Source: Streptomyces sp. NBC_00341 (GTDB taxonomy: Bacteria > Actinomycetota > Actinomycetes > Streptomycetales > Streptomycetaceae). From it: a DNA stretch of 64,000 nucleotides. Made by a program: the position numbers and the translations under genes. Position 1 is the stretch's first letter. Each line of letters starts with the position of its first letter. Positions 11,701 through 19,411 of this stretch are shown in pieces. Location: positions 8,494,001 through 8,558,000 of the forward strand of contig NZ_CP108002.1 in NCBI RefSeq assembly GCF_041435055.1, written 5' to 3'. The notes below the pieces were generated by a model. It did not search any database, had not been told where the DNA came from, and saw only the letters and a program-made list of their open reading frames with translations.

Positions 11701-11809
11701 CATGGACGAGCTGGCGCGCCGCCTGCTCGACCCCGTGGCCCGGCTGCTGCGCACCGAACTGCGGCGTGGCCGGGACCGCACGGGCCGTCCCTACGACGGA
11801 CGCCGCTGA
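8720..11809 (+). CDS. Large low-complexity Pro/Ala/Thr/Ser-rich CIS protein; candidate tape-measure or linker
   Basis: The 1029-aa product is almost wholly low complexity and rich in Pro, Ala, Thr, Ser, Gly and Arg. Islands recur at intervals: VQRS, IQRAP, VQRAA, VQRVP, VQRDV, and the related VARAPLGV and LVRRVSVV. Short conserved-looking ends flank it: near residues 70-105 LGVSDGLAFRDGLAAWQNPS, and at the C-terminus DELARRLLDPVARLLRTELR. It has no transmembrane segment and no catalytic motif. It occupies the gap between the two tube genes, where no classical tape-measure gene is otherwise present. A length-setting, scaffold or anchoring role is plausible but inferred. Several short in-frame repeats are visible (near 10260, 10740 and 11525), so its length probably varies between strains. 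Confidence 0.8.
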   Translation: MAWRDRLRRRTAGPDTADRPRASERTGPSGPSGDDRDRGASGGPAPSGGPAPSVPGDWDGGWRRTPPPQLTVARAPLGVSDGLAFRDGLAAWQNPSFDAGLGHALLPTAPTGLVRGVTPPAAPQPTRTGRGPLLLRALRTQEPNSAESATPQAVASNPGSADGGTRTPTARTPQISRRTRPGAASSTGTGTAGTGSGPAPAAARPGGDSAARGRRPGGTPRAGRGITSADSPATLLPPDPPVQRAADPATGPVVTPTDTGTGRVASASHIPLVRRVSVVPGTAAAPARPATGGHASRTPGGASEPHQVRGSRPTAGSAGRTSSGPAVQRSTTGTPGSRPEREGGASTASRAPEASRAPRVEGVAGFREAVRVRAVGPVPTVARRPAGPVRRLPALRPATVRAADGRAAPDAPGPDSAAPAQAGAGMRSAPLVQRSADRAPLGAPMSELPSTATPLAADAKAVPPAARTASAPGPALPVVQHHSEPTAGAPAPGTPSAPTKRAQAPDRAPERTTSDRRTSGRTTSGGTTPDRTASDRRTGARARGGLGAPLSELPPTAGLPGATGSGARPPRTAPGPDIQRAPAGQDRRSGATPAHPTADGNRGRAKDAPLLGASAGDTGRPDTPSGGSGPGTSGSGSLGSGRQRPGDSSPAAPAPVVVARAPAPGNASIAGTTTAAGGASTTSSASTSGTTSTSGTASTTGTPRTTSTPTMGAVGPHPITVARAGAHAASAPPRTLSLLAARPLGLSTHAPEGVAAPVAARPGGRPVVAARWPGAPAPQRSGSAPPSQGPSATAPGTPQVQRAATGRSSGARTGSAGRGARSNGAPESVQRVPVVRPAPLTRGATGEAAPAGPVPARTVQTSAAQASAAPGGRPVPVRPLPVTAPQAPALAGRPPGTPAPARTPAGTVPVVRPRSTRPTGPAPQVQRDVTGAGDGSVPNGSVSNSSVSNGSASKDPLPAAAPAKAQSQRSGTTSSATGNGAAGHAGSPQASGADMDELARRLLDPVARLLRTELRRGRDRTGRPYDGRR

Positions 11810-11833
11810 GAGCACGGAACGGATGACGGAGCA

Positions 11834-12259
11834 ATGACAGACAGTATCTTCGCGACCAGCGTGTTCTTCCGGCTTGCGATCGCCGGGAACGACCTCGGGG
11901 CCTTCCACACCTGCTCCGGCATGGGTGCGGAGGTGGAGATGGAGACCTATGCCGAAGGCGGCAATAACGGCTTCACCTGGCAACTGCCCGGACGCGTGAG
12001 CTGGTCGAACATCACGCTCACCAGGCCGGTCACCACCGACACGGCGAAGATCGGCCGATGGCTCGACGAGACGCTGCGGCGGGTGGAGCCCAAGGACGGC
12101 GAGATCGTGGCGCTGAAACCGGACCTGACCAGGATCATCAGCTGGCAGGTCTTCGGGATCGTCCCGGTCCGCTGGCAGGGACCGTCCTTCGACCCCGCAC
12201 GGTCGGAGGCAGCGGTGGAGACCCTGGAGATCGCCCACCAGGGGCTGCGCCCTTCCTGA
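11834..12259 (+). CDS. Inner tail tube protein 2 (gp19-like, Afp5-like)
   Basis: The 141-aa product is a second gp19-type tube protein: FRLAIAGNDLGAFHTCSGMG, then EMETYAEGGNNGFTWQLPG and the ITLTRPVTTDTAKI strand, ending in AVETLEIAHQGL. A GGAG ribosome-binding site precedes the ATG. It differs clearly from the first tube protein and lies next to the LysM and spike genes. This fits the baseplate-end tube-initiator (Afp5/Pvc5 or gp54-like position) rather than the bulk tube. The following 94 nt are C-rich with short direct repeats and no gene. Confidence 0.92.
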   Translation: MTDSIFATSVFFRLAIAGNDLGAFHTCSGMGAEVEMETYAEGGNNGFTWQLPGRVSWSNITLTRPVTTDTAKIGRWLDETLRRVEPKDGEIVALKPDLTRIISWQVFGIVPVRWQGPSFDPARSEAAVETLEIAHQGLRPS

Positions 12260-12353
12260 CCCCGACCGGCCTCCGGACTCAACCCCCGGACTCAACCCCC
12301 GGCCCCCGCCCCCGTATCCGCCCTCGTATCCGCACCGGAAAGGAACTCCAGGC

Positions 12354-13076
12354 ATGTCGCCAGCGGTGCGCTCAAGCCGGGCCAGAGCCCAGCTGACCCT
12401 GAAGGAGCCCCCGGCCTCGGTCGGCGCGAAACCCGGTGGGACGGTCGCGCAGCTCGACCTCCAGTTCAACCCCTCCACCCTGGAGCTGCGCAAGACCACC
12501 GAGTGGCGGCGCTCCCCGTCCCGGATGGCAGGACAGTCGGCGCTGCCCGAGTTCGTCGGGAGCGGACCCCGCACGCTGAGCCTCGAAGTGTTCCTGGACG
12601 CCACCGCCACCCACGACAACTCCGTGGAGCAGGCGGTGGAGAAGCTGATGAAGGCGTGCGTGCCGACACCGGCGAGCCTGGGCCGCAAGAAACCGGCCAG
12701 CCCGTGGGTCCGGTTCGAATGGGGCACCGCGCGGACGACCGCGTTCGACGGGGTGCTGTCCAGCCTGTCGGTGAGTTACACCCTGTTCGATGTGGACGGC
12801 AAGCCGCTGCGGGCCACCTGCGCGCTGTCCATCGAGGAGGCGAGCGTCGACACGGCGGGCCAGAACCCGACGTCCGGTGCGCGCACCGCCCGCAGTACGC
12901 ACACGGTCGTGGCGGGGGACAGCCTCGCCATGCTGGCCTGGCGGGAGTACGGCGACCCGACGGCCTGGCGGGTCATCGCGGAGGCGAACGGAATAGACGA
13001 CCCCATGGAGCTCCCGCCCGGCACCGAACTGGTGGTTCCGGCGCTGCTGGACACGGACAGTGAGGAGGACCGGTGA
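12354..13076 (+). CDS. LysM-domain baseplate adaptor (Afp7/Pvc7, gp53-like)
   Basis: The 240-aa product has an N-terminal beta region (LDLQFNPSTLELRKTTEWRR) and a C-terminal LysM domain at about 182-232 (HTVVAGDSLAMLAWREYGDP through LPPGTELVVP). In contractile systems this protein links the tube-initiator to the hub. Its LysM domain mediates protein contacts in the baseplate rather than peptidoglycan binding. The ATG has a GAAAGGAACT Shine-Dalgarno region, and the stop overlaps the GTG of the spike gene by 4 nt. Position and size match CIS homologues. Confidence 0.93.
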   Translation: MSPAVRSSRARAQLTLKEPPASVGAKPGGTVAQLDLQFNPSTLELRKTTEWRRSPSRMAGQSALPEFVGSGPRTLSLEVFLDATATHDNSVEQAVEKLMKACVPTPASLGRKKPASPWVRFEWGTARTTAFDGVLSSLSVSYTLFDVDGKPLRATCALSIEEASVDTAGQNPTSGARTARSTHTVVAGDSLAMLAWREYGDPTAWRVIAEANGIDDPMELPPGTELVVPALLDTDSEEDR

Positions 13077-14887
13077 GCACGACCGAGGCACAGGGCAGCC
13101 GCTCGTTCGCGGCGGACCCCGTCGTGGAGACGCCCGCAGAGCTCCCCAAGGTCTGGGCCGCCCAGTTGGTGAGCTGCGTGGTGGACGAGAGTGTGGGCCT
13201 GCCCGACGCGGCGGTGCTCACCTTCCGGGACCCCGATCACGAGTTCCTCCAGGCGACCGGCATCACCATCGGCACCCCGCTGCGGGTCTCGGTGGTGACC
13301 GCCTCGGGGCAGGCGCGGGAGCGGCTGTTCAACGGTGAGGTGACGGCCCTGGAGCTGGACGCGGACCGTACGGGCTCGTTCACGGTGGTGCGCGGGTACT
13401 CCAAGGCTCACCGGCTGCAGCGGGGCCGCAAGGTGGTGGCGTACCGGAACATGACGGCGGCCGCGATCGTCCGCAAGGTGGCCGCCGGGGCCGGGTTGGC
13501 CTGCGGAACCGTGCAGGCCGCACCGGTCACGTACCAGCAGCTCTCGCAGGCGAACGTGTCCGACTGGGACTTCCTGCAGTACCTGGCGGGTGAGAGCGGT
13601 GCGCAGGTGCGCGTCGACGAAAAGGGCCTGCTCCAGTTCACCAGGCCGCAGAAGGCGTCCGGCGCGCCCGCGCCGTCGACCTCGGCGACCAAGAACCCGA
13701 TGGTGCTCGAGTACGGCCGGAACCTCCTCGCGCTGCGGGCCTCGCTGTCGGCGGCGGACAGCGCGGCCTCGGTCGAGGTGCGCGGCTGGGACGTCAGGAC
13801 GAAGCGGCCCCTGGTGGCGCGGAACCCGTCGGTGATCAGTGACACAGCGGTGCCGGGCCTGAGTCCGTCGGCGAGCGCCAGGTTCGGCAAGGCGAAGCTG
13901 ACCGTCACGGACACCCCGTACCGCACCCAGGCGGAGACGACGGCGGTGGCGGATGCGACGGCCGCCCAGGTCAGCGCCGGATTCGGGGAGCTGGAGGCGG
14001 TGGCCGAGGGCAATCCCCGGCTGCGGGCCGGCAAGCCCGTGGCCCTCGGCAACGTCGGGCAGGCGTTCTCCGGCCGGTACACGGCGACGGCCGTACAGCA
14101 CGTCCTGGAGCCGCACGAGGGCTACCGCACCACCGTCTGGGTCGGCGCGGGCCCGGACCGCTCCCTGACGGGCCTGGTGACCGGCGGGCCGGACCGTGGC
14201 CCCCGGATGCCGGGGCTGGCGATCGGCGTGGTGACGGACGTACGCGAGCCGGACGGTGCGGAGCGCGGCGCGGTCCGGCTGAAGTTCCCCTGGCTGGACG
14301 AGAGTTACGTTACCGACTGGGTGCGCACCGTGCAGTGGGGCGGCGTCGGCGGGGGAGGGGTGTTGAGCGCGGAGGTCAACGACGAGGTCCTGGTCGGGTT
14401 CGAACAGGGCCTGCTGGACAGCCCGTACGTCATCGGGGGGCTGTACAACGGCGTGGACCTGCCGTCGCCCCATGACGTCCCGCTGATCGACCGGACCAGT
14501 GGCAAGGTCAACCGCCGCTCGGTGGTGTCGCGTTCGGGACACCGGGTGGAACTGCTGGACGCGCGGGCACCCGGCCCGTCCGGGCTGCGGCTGATGACCG
14601 CCGACGAGCGCCTCGAAGTACGCCTCGACGACCGCCGGGACCGGATCGAGCTGACCGTCTACGCGGGGCGTGGCCGCCCCCTCGCCTCCGTGGTGCTCGA
14701 CAAGGACGGCATCACACTGGACGCGAAGCTGGGCAAGGTGAACGTGCGAGGCAGACAGGTGGACATCGACGGCACCGACGGTGTGCGGATCGGGGGCCGT
14801 TCCGTGCAGGTCAACGGCACGACGGATGTCACGGTCGACGGCGGTCTGCTGGGCGTCCTCAAGGCCCGGCTCATCCGGATCAACTGA
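13073..14887 (+). CDS. VgrG-like hub/spike protein (gp27-gp5 fusion, Afp8-like)
   Basis: The 604-aa product starts at an overlapping GTG. The first ~370 residues form the phage late-control-D/gp27 hub (for example VVRGYSKAHRLQRGRKV, ANVSDWDFLQYLAGES). Residues about 379-460 are the gp5 OB-fold (AIGVVTDVREPDG, RVRLKFPWLDE-type strand, VNDEVLVGFEQG, SPYVIGGLYNG). The C-terminus carries a short repeated beta-helix needle (VNVRGRQVDIDGTDGVRIGG). There is no gp5 lysozyme insertion and no toxin extension. It forms the tip of the tube on which the PAAR protein sits. Confidence 0.95.
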   Translation: MSTTEAQGSRSFAADPVVETPAELPKVWAAQLVSCVVDESVGLPDAAVLTFRDPDHEFLQATGITIGTPLRVSVVTASGQARERLFNGEVTALELDADRTGSFTVVRGYSKAHRLQRGRKVVAYRNMTAAAIVRKVAAGAGLACGTVQAAPVTYQQLSQANVSDWDFLQYLAGESGAQVRVDEKGLLQFTRPQKASGAPAPSTSATKNPMVLEYGRNLLALRASLSAADSAASVEVRGWDVRTKRPLVARNPSVISDTAVPGLSPSASARFGKAKLTVTDTPYRTQAETTAVADATAAQVSAGFGELEAVAEGNPRLRAGKPVALGNVGQAFSGRYTATAVQHVLEPHEGYRTTVWVGAGPDRSLTGLVTGGPDRGPRMPGLAIGVVTDVREPDGAERGAVRLKFPWLDESYVTDWVRTVQWGGVGGGGVLSAEVNDEVLVGFEQGLLDSPYVIGGLYNGVDLPSPHDVPLIDRTSGKVNRRSVVSRSGHRVELLDARAPGPSGLRLMTADERLEVRLDDRRDRIELTVYAGRGRPLASVVLDKDGITLDAKLGKVNVRGRQVDIDGTDGVRIGGRSVQVNGTTDVTVDGGLLGVLKARLIRIN

Positions 14888-14997
14888 GAGCCCACCACAT
14901 GTGGCGCCCCGCCGCAGCCCTCGCAGTTCCCCCCACACCCACCCGACCGAATCCGCGACCGGCCTCCGGGCCCAGGACCTTCCGCAAGGAGTGCCGT

Positions 14998-15315
14998 ATG
15001 CCAGCCGCAGCCCGTACCGGCGACCCCACCAGCCACGGTGGTGTGATCGCCACTGCGCCGCCCGGCGCCGCCGCCGCGGTGATGCGGGTGCTGATCGGCG
15101 GCCGTCCCGCCGCCGTCGTCGGCAGCCTCCACACCTGCCCGATCCCCCCGCACGCCCTGCTGGGGCCGGCCAACGTGATACTGCCCGACCCGGCCGCGCT
15201 CGCCTCGGGCACGGTACTGATCGGCGGGCTGCCGGCCGCGCGGGCGGGCGACCGCACGGCGTGCTCCGGGAACATCCTGACCGGCGCCCAGAACGTCCGC
15301 ATCGGGGGCATGTGA
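14998..15315 (+). CDS. PAAR-domain spike-tip protein
   Basis: The 105-aa product starts at 14998 behind an AAGGAG site rather than at the upstream in-frame ATG at 14899, whose extra residues are Pro-rich and non-PAAR. It shows the PAAR pattern: ARTGDPTSHGGVI, LIGGRPAAVVGSLHTCP and the matching second half LIGGLPAARAGDRTAC. His and Cys residues are placed to bind the tip metal. It sharpens the VgrG-like spike. It has no C-terminal effector domain, so any toxic cargo must be loaded elsewhere. The gene follows the spike gene and overlaps the gp25 gene by 1 nt. Confidence 0.95.
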   Translation: MPAAARTGDPTSHGGVIATAPPGAAAAVMRVLIGGRPAAVVGSLHTCPIPPHALLGPANVILPDPAALASGTVLIGGLPAARAGDRTACSGNILTGAQNVRIGGM

Positions 15316-15737
15316 TGAGCGAGCGGTTCATCGGGCGCGGCTGGGCGTTCCCGCTGCGCGTCGGGCCGACCGGCGGGATCGCCATGGTCGAACGCGACCG
15401 GGAGATCGAGGAGGCGATCCGGCTCGTGCTCGGGACCGCGCCCGGCGAGCGCCCCATGCGTCCCGAGTTCGGCTGTGGCATCCACGACTACGTCTTCGCC
15501 CCGGGCAACGGCGCCACCGCCGGCCGCATCGCGCAGCAGACCCGCGAGGCGCTCGAACGATGGGAGCCGCGCATCGCGGTGGACGACGTGGTGGTCGCCT
15601 TCGACGCGGTCGAGGACGGCACCCTCTACATCGACGTGCGCTACACCGTGCGTTCCACCAACGACCGGCGCAACCTGGTCTTTCCCTTCTACACGATCCC
15701 CTCCGAGGAGGAGACCGAGGATTCGGTCGCGGACTGA
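15315..15737 (+). CDS. gp25-like baseplate wedge protein
   Basis: The 140-aa product matches the GPW/gp25 family: GRGWAFPLRVGPTGGIAMV, DREIEEAIRLVLGTAPGER, then the signature RPEFGCGIHDYVF and a beta-rich C-terminus ending in LVFPFYTIP. It nucleates sheath assembly at the baseplate in all contractile systems. The ATG overlaps the PAAR stop (TGATG) and its own stop overlaps the next ATG (TGATGG), so the three genes are tightly coupled. Confidence 0.96.
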   Translation: MSERFIGRGWAFPLRVGPTGGIAMVERDREIEEAIRLVLGTAPGERPMRPEFGCGIHDYVFAPGNGATAGRIAQQTREALERWEPRIAVDDVVVAFDAVEDGTLYIDVRYTVRSTNDRRNLVFPFYTIPSEEETEDSVAD

Positions 15738-17695
15738 TGGCTCTGGACTTCCCCAACCTGGACGACCGGCGGTTCCAGCAACTCGTCGACGAGGCGAAGC
15801 GGTACGTGCAGCAGCGCGCCCCGGAGTGGACCGACCACAACGTCTCCGACCCGGGCGTCACCCTGATCGAGACGTTCGCCTATCTCGTGGACCAGCTGCT
15901 GTACCGGCTGAACCGTGTCCCGGACAAGAACTACACCGCGTTCCTCGACCTGTTGGGCATCTGCCTGTTCCCGCCGGCCGCCGCCGGAGCCGACGTCGAC
16001 TTCTGGCTCTCGGCGCCGCAGCCGGAGACGGTGACGCTGCCCGCCGGCACCGAGGTGACCACCGTGCGCGGCGAGACCGAGGAAGCCGTGGTGTTCACCA
16101 CCGCGGACGAACTCCACATCGTCCCGAGCGAGTTGATGAAGCTCGTCACCTCGCCCCGGACCGGTGAGCAGAGCGATAGGACCAGGACGCTCGCCGAAGG
16201 GCTCGACGTGCCCTGCTTCCAGGCGACACCGGAGCCGGGCGACGCGCTGCTGTTCGGCCTGCCGGTGCCGGTCCCGCGCTGTGTGGTCGCGGTGCGCGTG
16301 GACAGCAGGGTGGAGGGCATCGGCGTGGACCCGCGCCAGCCCCCGCTGGTGTGGGAGGCGTGGGACGGCGGTGGCTGGCGCGCGTGCGAGACCGGCACGG
16401 ACACCACCGGCGGACTGAACCGTCCCGGCGAGGTCATCGTCCACGTACCGGCCGGGCACACCGCGTCGGTGATCGGCGGGACCAGGGCCGGCTGGCTGCG
16501 CTGCCGCGTCACCGAGCCGGAACCGGGCCAGCCGTTCTACTCGGAGTCACCGACCGTGCGCGAGGCGGCGGTGTTCACCGTGGGCGGCACCATGTACGCC
16601 GAGCACGCGGAGACGGTGACCGACGTACCGCTCGGCACCTCGGAGGGGGTGGCGGGGCAGACGTTCCGGCTCGGCCGCCCGCCGGTCCTCCTCGACGGCG
16701 ACCCCCCGGTGGTGGAGGTGTCCTCCGCCGAGGGGTGGCGCCGCTGGGAGGTGGTCGAGCACTTCGGCCGCTCCGGCCCCGCCGACCAGCACGTCCGGGT
16801 GGACGCCACCACCGGCGAGTTCACCTTCCCCCCGGTGCTGCGCGAGCCGGACGGCACGCTGCGCCACTGCGGCGCCGTACCGCCCAAGGGCGCCCAGCTG
16901 CGGGTGGCCCGCTACCGCACCGGGGGCGGCCCGGCGGGCAACGTCGCACGCGGCGTGATCTCGGTGCTGCGCAGTTCCGTGCCGTACGTGGCGCGGGTCA
17001 CCAACCGGGAGGCGGCGCGCGGCGGGGTCGCCGGTGAGACCGTCGCCAACGCGAAGCTCCGGGCACCGGACGCGCTGCGGATGCAGGAACGCGCGGTGAC
17101 CGCGCAGGACTACGAGATCATCAGCCGCCGGGCGGCGCCGTCGGTACGCCGGGTGCGCTGCATGCCCGCCGGGGACGGTGCGGGCGCGGTCAAGGTCCTG
17201 GTCGTACCGGACGCGGTGGCCGACGAGGGCGACCGGCTCAGGTTCGAGCAGCTGATCCCGTCGGACCAGGTGCTCCGGGCGATCACCGCGAGTCTCGACG
17301 AGCGACGGCTGATCGGCACCCGCCTCGTGGTGGAGCCGCCGGTCTACCAGGGCGTCACCGTCGTGGCCAGGCTCGCGGCGGCGCCGGGCGACACCGACCG
17401 GGTGCGCGAAGCGGCGCTCGACGCGCTGTTCCGGCTCCTCAACCCGCTGCACGGCGGCCCGGACGGCACGGGGTGGCCGTTCGGCCGTCCGGTGCAGTAC
17501 GGCGAGGTGTTCGGCGTGCTGCAACGCGCCACCGGCAACGCGCTGGTGGAGGAGATCCGGCTGTTCGCCGCCGACCCGACGACGGGACGCCGGGGCGCGC
17601 CCGCAGACCGCATCGACGTGGCGGCCGGCGCACTGGTCTTCTCGTACCAGCACCAGGTGGTCGTCACCGCCATCGAACCGGAGGTACGGGGATGA
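15737..17695 (+). CDS. Baseplate J-like wedge protein (Afp11/gp6-like)
   Basis: The 652-aa product begins LDFPNLDDRRFQQLVDEAKR and has the conserved WTDHNVSDPGVTLIETFAYL motif. A long beta-rich insertion follows (about 90-420). The baseplate-J core spans about 430-600: RAPDALRMQERAVTAQDYE, then SVRRVRCMPAGDGAGAVKV. It forms the baseplate wedge ring with tail protein I and gp25. Length fits CIS J proteins. The stop overlaps the next ATG by 4 nt. Confidence 0.95.
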   Translation: MALDFPNLDDRRFQQLVDEAKRYVQQRAPEWTDHNVSDPGVTLIETFAYLVDQLLYRLNRVPDKNYTAFLDLLGICLFPPAAAGADVDFWLSAPQPETVTLPAGTEVTTVRGETEEAVVFTTADELHIVPSELMKLVTSPRTGEQSDRTRTLAEGLDVPCFQATPEPGDALLFGLPVPVPRCVVAVRVDSRVEGIGVDPRQPPLVWEAWDGGGWRACETGTDTTGGLNRPGEVIVHVPAGHTASVIGGTRAGWLRCRVTEPEPGQPFYSESPTVREAAVFTVGGTMYAEHAETVTDVPLGTSEGVAGQTFRLGRPPVLLDGDPPVVEVSSAEGWRRWEVVEHFGRSGPADQHVRVDATTGEFTFPPVLREPDGTLRHCGAVPPKGAQLRVARYRTGGGPAGNVARGVISVLRSSVPYVARVTNREAARGGVAGETVANAKLRAPDALRMQERAVTAQDYEIISRRAAPSVRRVRCMPAGDGAGAVKVLVVPDAVADEGDRLRFEQLIPSDQVLRAITASLDERRLIGTRLVVEPPVYQGVTVVARLAAAPGDTDRVREAALDALFRLLNPLHGGPDGTGWPFGRPVQYGEVFGVLQRATGNALVEEIRLFAADPTTGRRGAPADRIDVAAGALVFSYQHQVVVTAIEPEVRG

Positions 17696-18255
17696 GCCGC
17701 GCGGCCGTACCCGGTCTGCCCAGCAGGCATCCGATCGGCGGACAACTCCCCGCGCTGTACGCCGACGACGACTTCGCGCAGCGCTTCACCGAGGGGCTCG
17801 ACACCGTGCTCGCCCCGGTGTTCGCGACCCTCGACAACCTGCCCTCCTACTTCGACCCCCGGGTGGCCCCGGCGGACTTCGTGGCCTGGCTGGCATCGTG
17901 GGTGGGCGCGGTCGACGATCCGCGCTGGCCGGTGGAACTGCGCCGTGAGGCGGTGGTCCGGGCGGTGGAGCTGCACCGCTGGCGCGGTACCCGGCGCGGA
18001 CTGGTGGAGGGGCTGCGGCTCGGGCTCGGCGTGGACGCCGCGATCACCGGGGACGGCGGTGCGGCGTGGTCGCGCACCGCCGGTGCCGAACTGCCGCCGG
18101 AGCCCTCCGCCGAGATCCTGGTCCGGGTGTGGCCGGGCCGCGATCCGGTGGTGGACGTGGGCCGGGTCAACGAGATCGTCCGGGCCATGTGCCCGGTGCA
18201 CACCGTCTGCCGGGTGGAGGTCCTGCCCGGCCCGCCCGCCGATGAAGGAAGGTGA
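17692..18255 (+). CDS. Tail protein I-like baseplate wedge protein (gp7/Afp12-like)
   Basis: The 187-aa product matches phage tail protein I: LPALYADDDFAQRFTEGLD, FDPRVAPADFVAWLASWVG, WRGTRRGLVEGLRLGLG and a C-terminal VRVWPGRDP...RVNEIVRAMCPVHT. It partners the J protein to form the baseplate wedge. It is shorter than many CIS wedge proteins and carries no fibre-binding extension, consistent with the absence of a tail-fibre gene in this locus. The start is fixed by the 4-nt overlap with the J gene. Confidence 0.93.
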   Translation: MSRAAVPGLPSRHPIGGQLPALYADDDFAQRFTEGLDTVLAPVFATLDNLPSYFDPRVAPADFVAWLASWVGAVDDPRWPVELRREAVVRAVELHRWRGTRRGLVEGLRLGLGVDAAITGDGGAAWSRTAGAELPPEPSAEILVRVWPGRDPVVDVGRVNEIVRAMCPVHTVCRVEVLPGPPADEGR

Positions 18256-18259
18256 CGCC

Positions 18260-19354
18260 ATGCGCGCGTGTCCCACCTGCGGGGCGTCCAACGGTTCAGC
18301 GGACGCCTTCTGCGGCAACTGCGGCGCGTACCTGGGCTGGTCGGACACCGAACCGGCCCCGAGCACGCCGCCCGCGAACACCCAGGCTCCACCGGAGCGG
18401 CTGACGGCTCCGGCCCCGGCGGAACCCACCCCGGCGCAGGCCGCCGCCGCACCGGCCACCACCCCCTCGCCCCCGGCCCCCTCGCCCCCGACCCCGCCAC
18501 CCGCCACACCACCCGCACCCGCGCCCGTGGCGAGTCCCGCCCCGGCCTCGCCCGCCCCCGAGGCGTCGGCGCAGGACCCCGTGCTGCCCGTACTCCCGGC
18601 GAAGCCGGTGGCCCCACGCCCCGTCGTACGGCCCGTGGCGGCGCCGGAAGAGGCGGCGGGGGCGCCCTGCCCGGCCTGCGGGACGCCCAACCTGCCGGGT
18701 CGCCGGTTCTGCCGACGCTGCGCCGCTCCGCTGCATCCCGAGGAGAAGCCCGCGCCGCTGCCGTGGTGGCGGACCGTGTGGCCGTTCCGCCGCCGGGCGC
18801 GGGCCAGTTCGGGGAAGGTGGTACGGGGACTGGTGATCCTGGCCGTGCTGCTGGCCCTGTGCGCGGGCGGCCTCCTGCTGTTGCCGGCCGGTCGCGCCCT
18901 GTTCGAGGACACCAAGGACAAGATGGGTAAGCCCAAGGCGGTGACCCCGGTCGGGATCGCGGCCAGTGCGGAGATCCCCCGGCACCCGGCGAAGAACACC
19001 ACGGACGGGCTGAACAACCGCTACTGGGGCGCACCCGGGCCGGAGGCCTCGGTCACGTACACGTTCAGCAAGCCGTTCCGGCTGGTCGACCTGCTCATCA
19101 CCAACGGGGCGTCCAAGTCTCCGGAGGAGTACGCCCGGCAGGGGCGCGCACTCCGGGTGGACCTGGAGGTGACGACGCAGGACGGCGACAAGCACACGAA
19201 GCAGGTCACCCTCAGCGACAAGGCGGGGTCCCAGACGGTGTCCACCGGGATCAGTGACGTGAAGACGGTGCGCCTGGTCCTCAGCTCGCCGGCCGGCCTG
19301 ACCAAGGGCCGTCACCTGGCCCTGGCGGAGGTGGAGTTCTTCCAGCGGAGCTGA
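18260..19354 (+). CDS. cisA: Zinc-ribbon membrane protein with C-terminal discoidin-like domain; CisA-type CIS membrane adaptor
   Basis: The 364-aa product starts at 18260 behind GAAGGAAGGTG. It has an N-terminal zinc ribbon (CPTCG near residue 4, CGNCG near 19), a Pro/Ala-rich disordered linker (about 30-130) and a second zinc ribbon (CPACG at 137, CRRC at 151-154). A basic stretch is followed by one transmembrane segment at about 190-211. The extracytoplasmic F5/8C (discoidin)-like beta domain contains HPAKNTTDGLNNRYWG and ends ALAEVEFFQRS. In S. coelicolor a membrane protein of the CIS cluster, CisA, is required for CIS contraction at the membrane and has a cytoplasmic N-terminus. Topology and position here fit that protein, but homology was not computed. 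Confidence 0.82.
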   Translation: MRACPTCGASNGSADAFCGNCGAYLGWSDTEPAPSTPPANTQAPPERLTAPAPAEPTPAQAAAAPATTPSPPAPSPPTPPPATPPAPAPVASPAPASPAPEASAQDPVLPVLPAKPVAPRPVVRPVAAPEEAAGAPCPACGTPNLPGRRFCRRCAAPLHPEEKPAPLPWWRTVWPFRRRARASSGKVVRGLVILAVLLALCAGGLLLLPAGRALFEDTKDKMGKPKAVTPVGIAASAEIPRHPAKNTTDGLNNRYWGAPGPEASVTYTFSKPFRLVDLLITNGASKSPEEYARQGRALRVDLEVTTQDGDKHTKQVTLSDKAGSQTVSTGISDVKTVRLVLSSPAGLTKGRHLALAEVEFFQRS

Positions 19355-19376
19355 ACCGGCGGCGGTTCAGCTCCGC
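19345..19376 (+). terminator. Hairpin ending the CIS operon
   Basis: A perfect 13-bp inverted repeat spans 19345-19357 and 19364-19376 with a 6-nt loop (GGCGGC). Its left arm contains the stop codon of the zinc-ribbon gene. No U-tract follows, which is normal for high-GC actinobacterial terminators. It lies between convergent genes and may serve both. Confidence 0.75.
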
Positions 19377-19411
19377 CCCGTACGGACCGGCACCGGGTCA
19401 ACGGCGCCCGG

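Noticed and set aside
12260..12353. Small gene in the 94-nt gap before the LysM gene
   Set aside because: The stretch is C-rich with short direct repeats and lacks a start codon with a ribosome-binding site.
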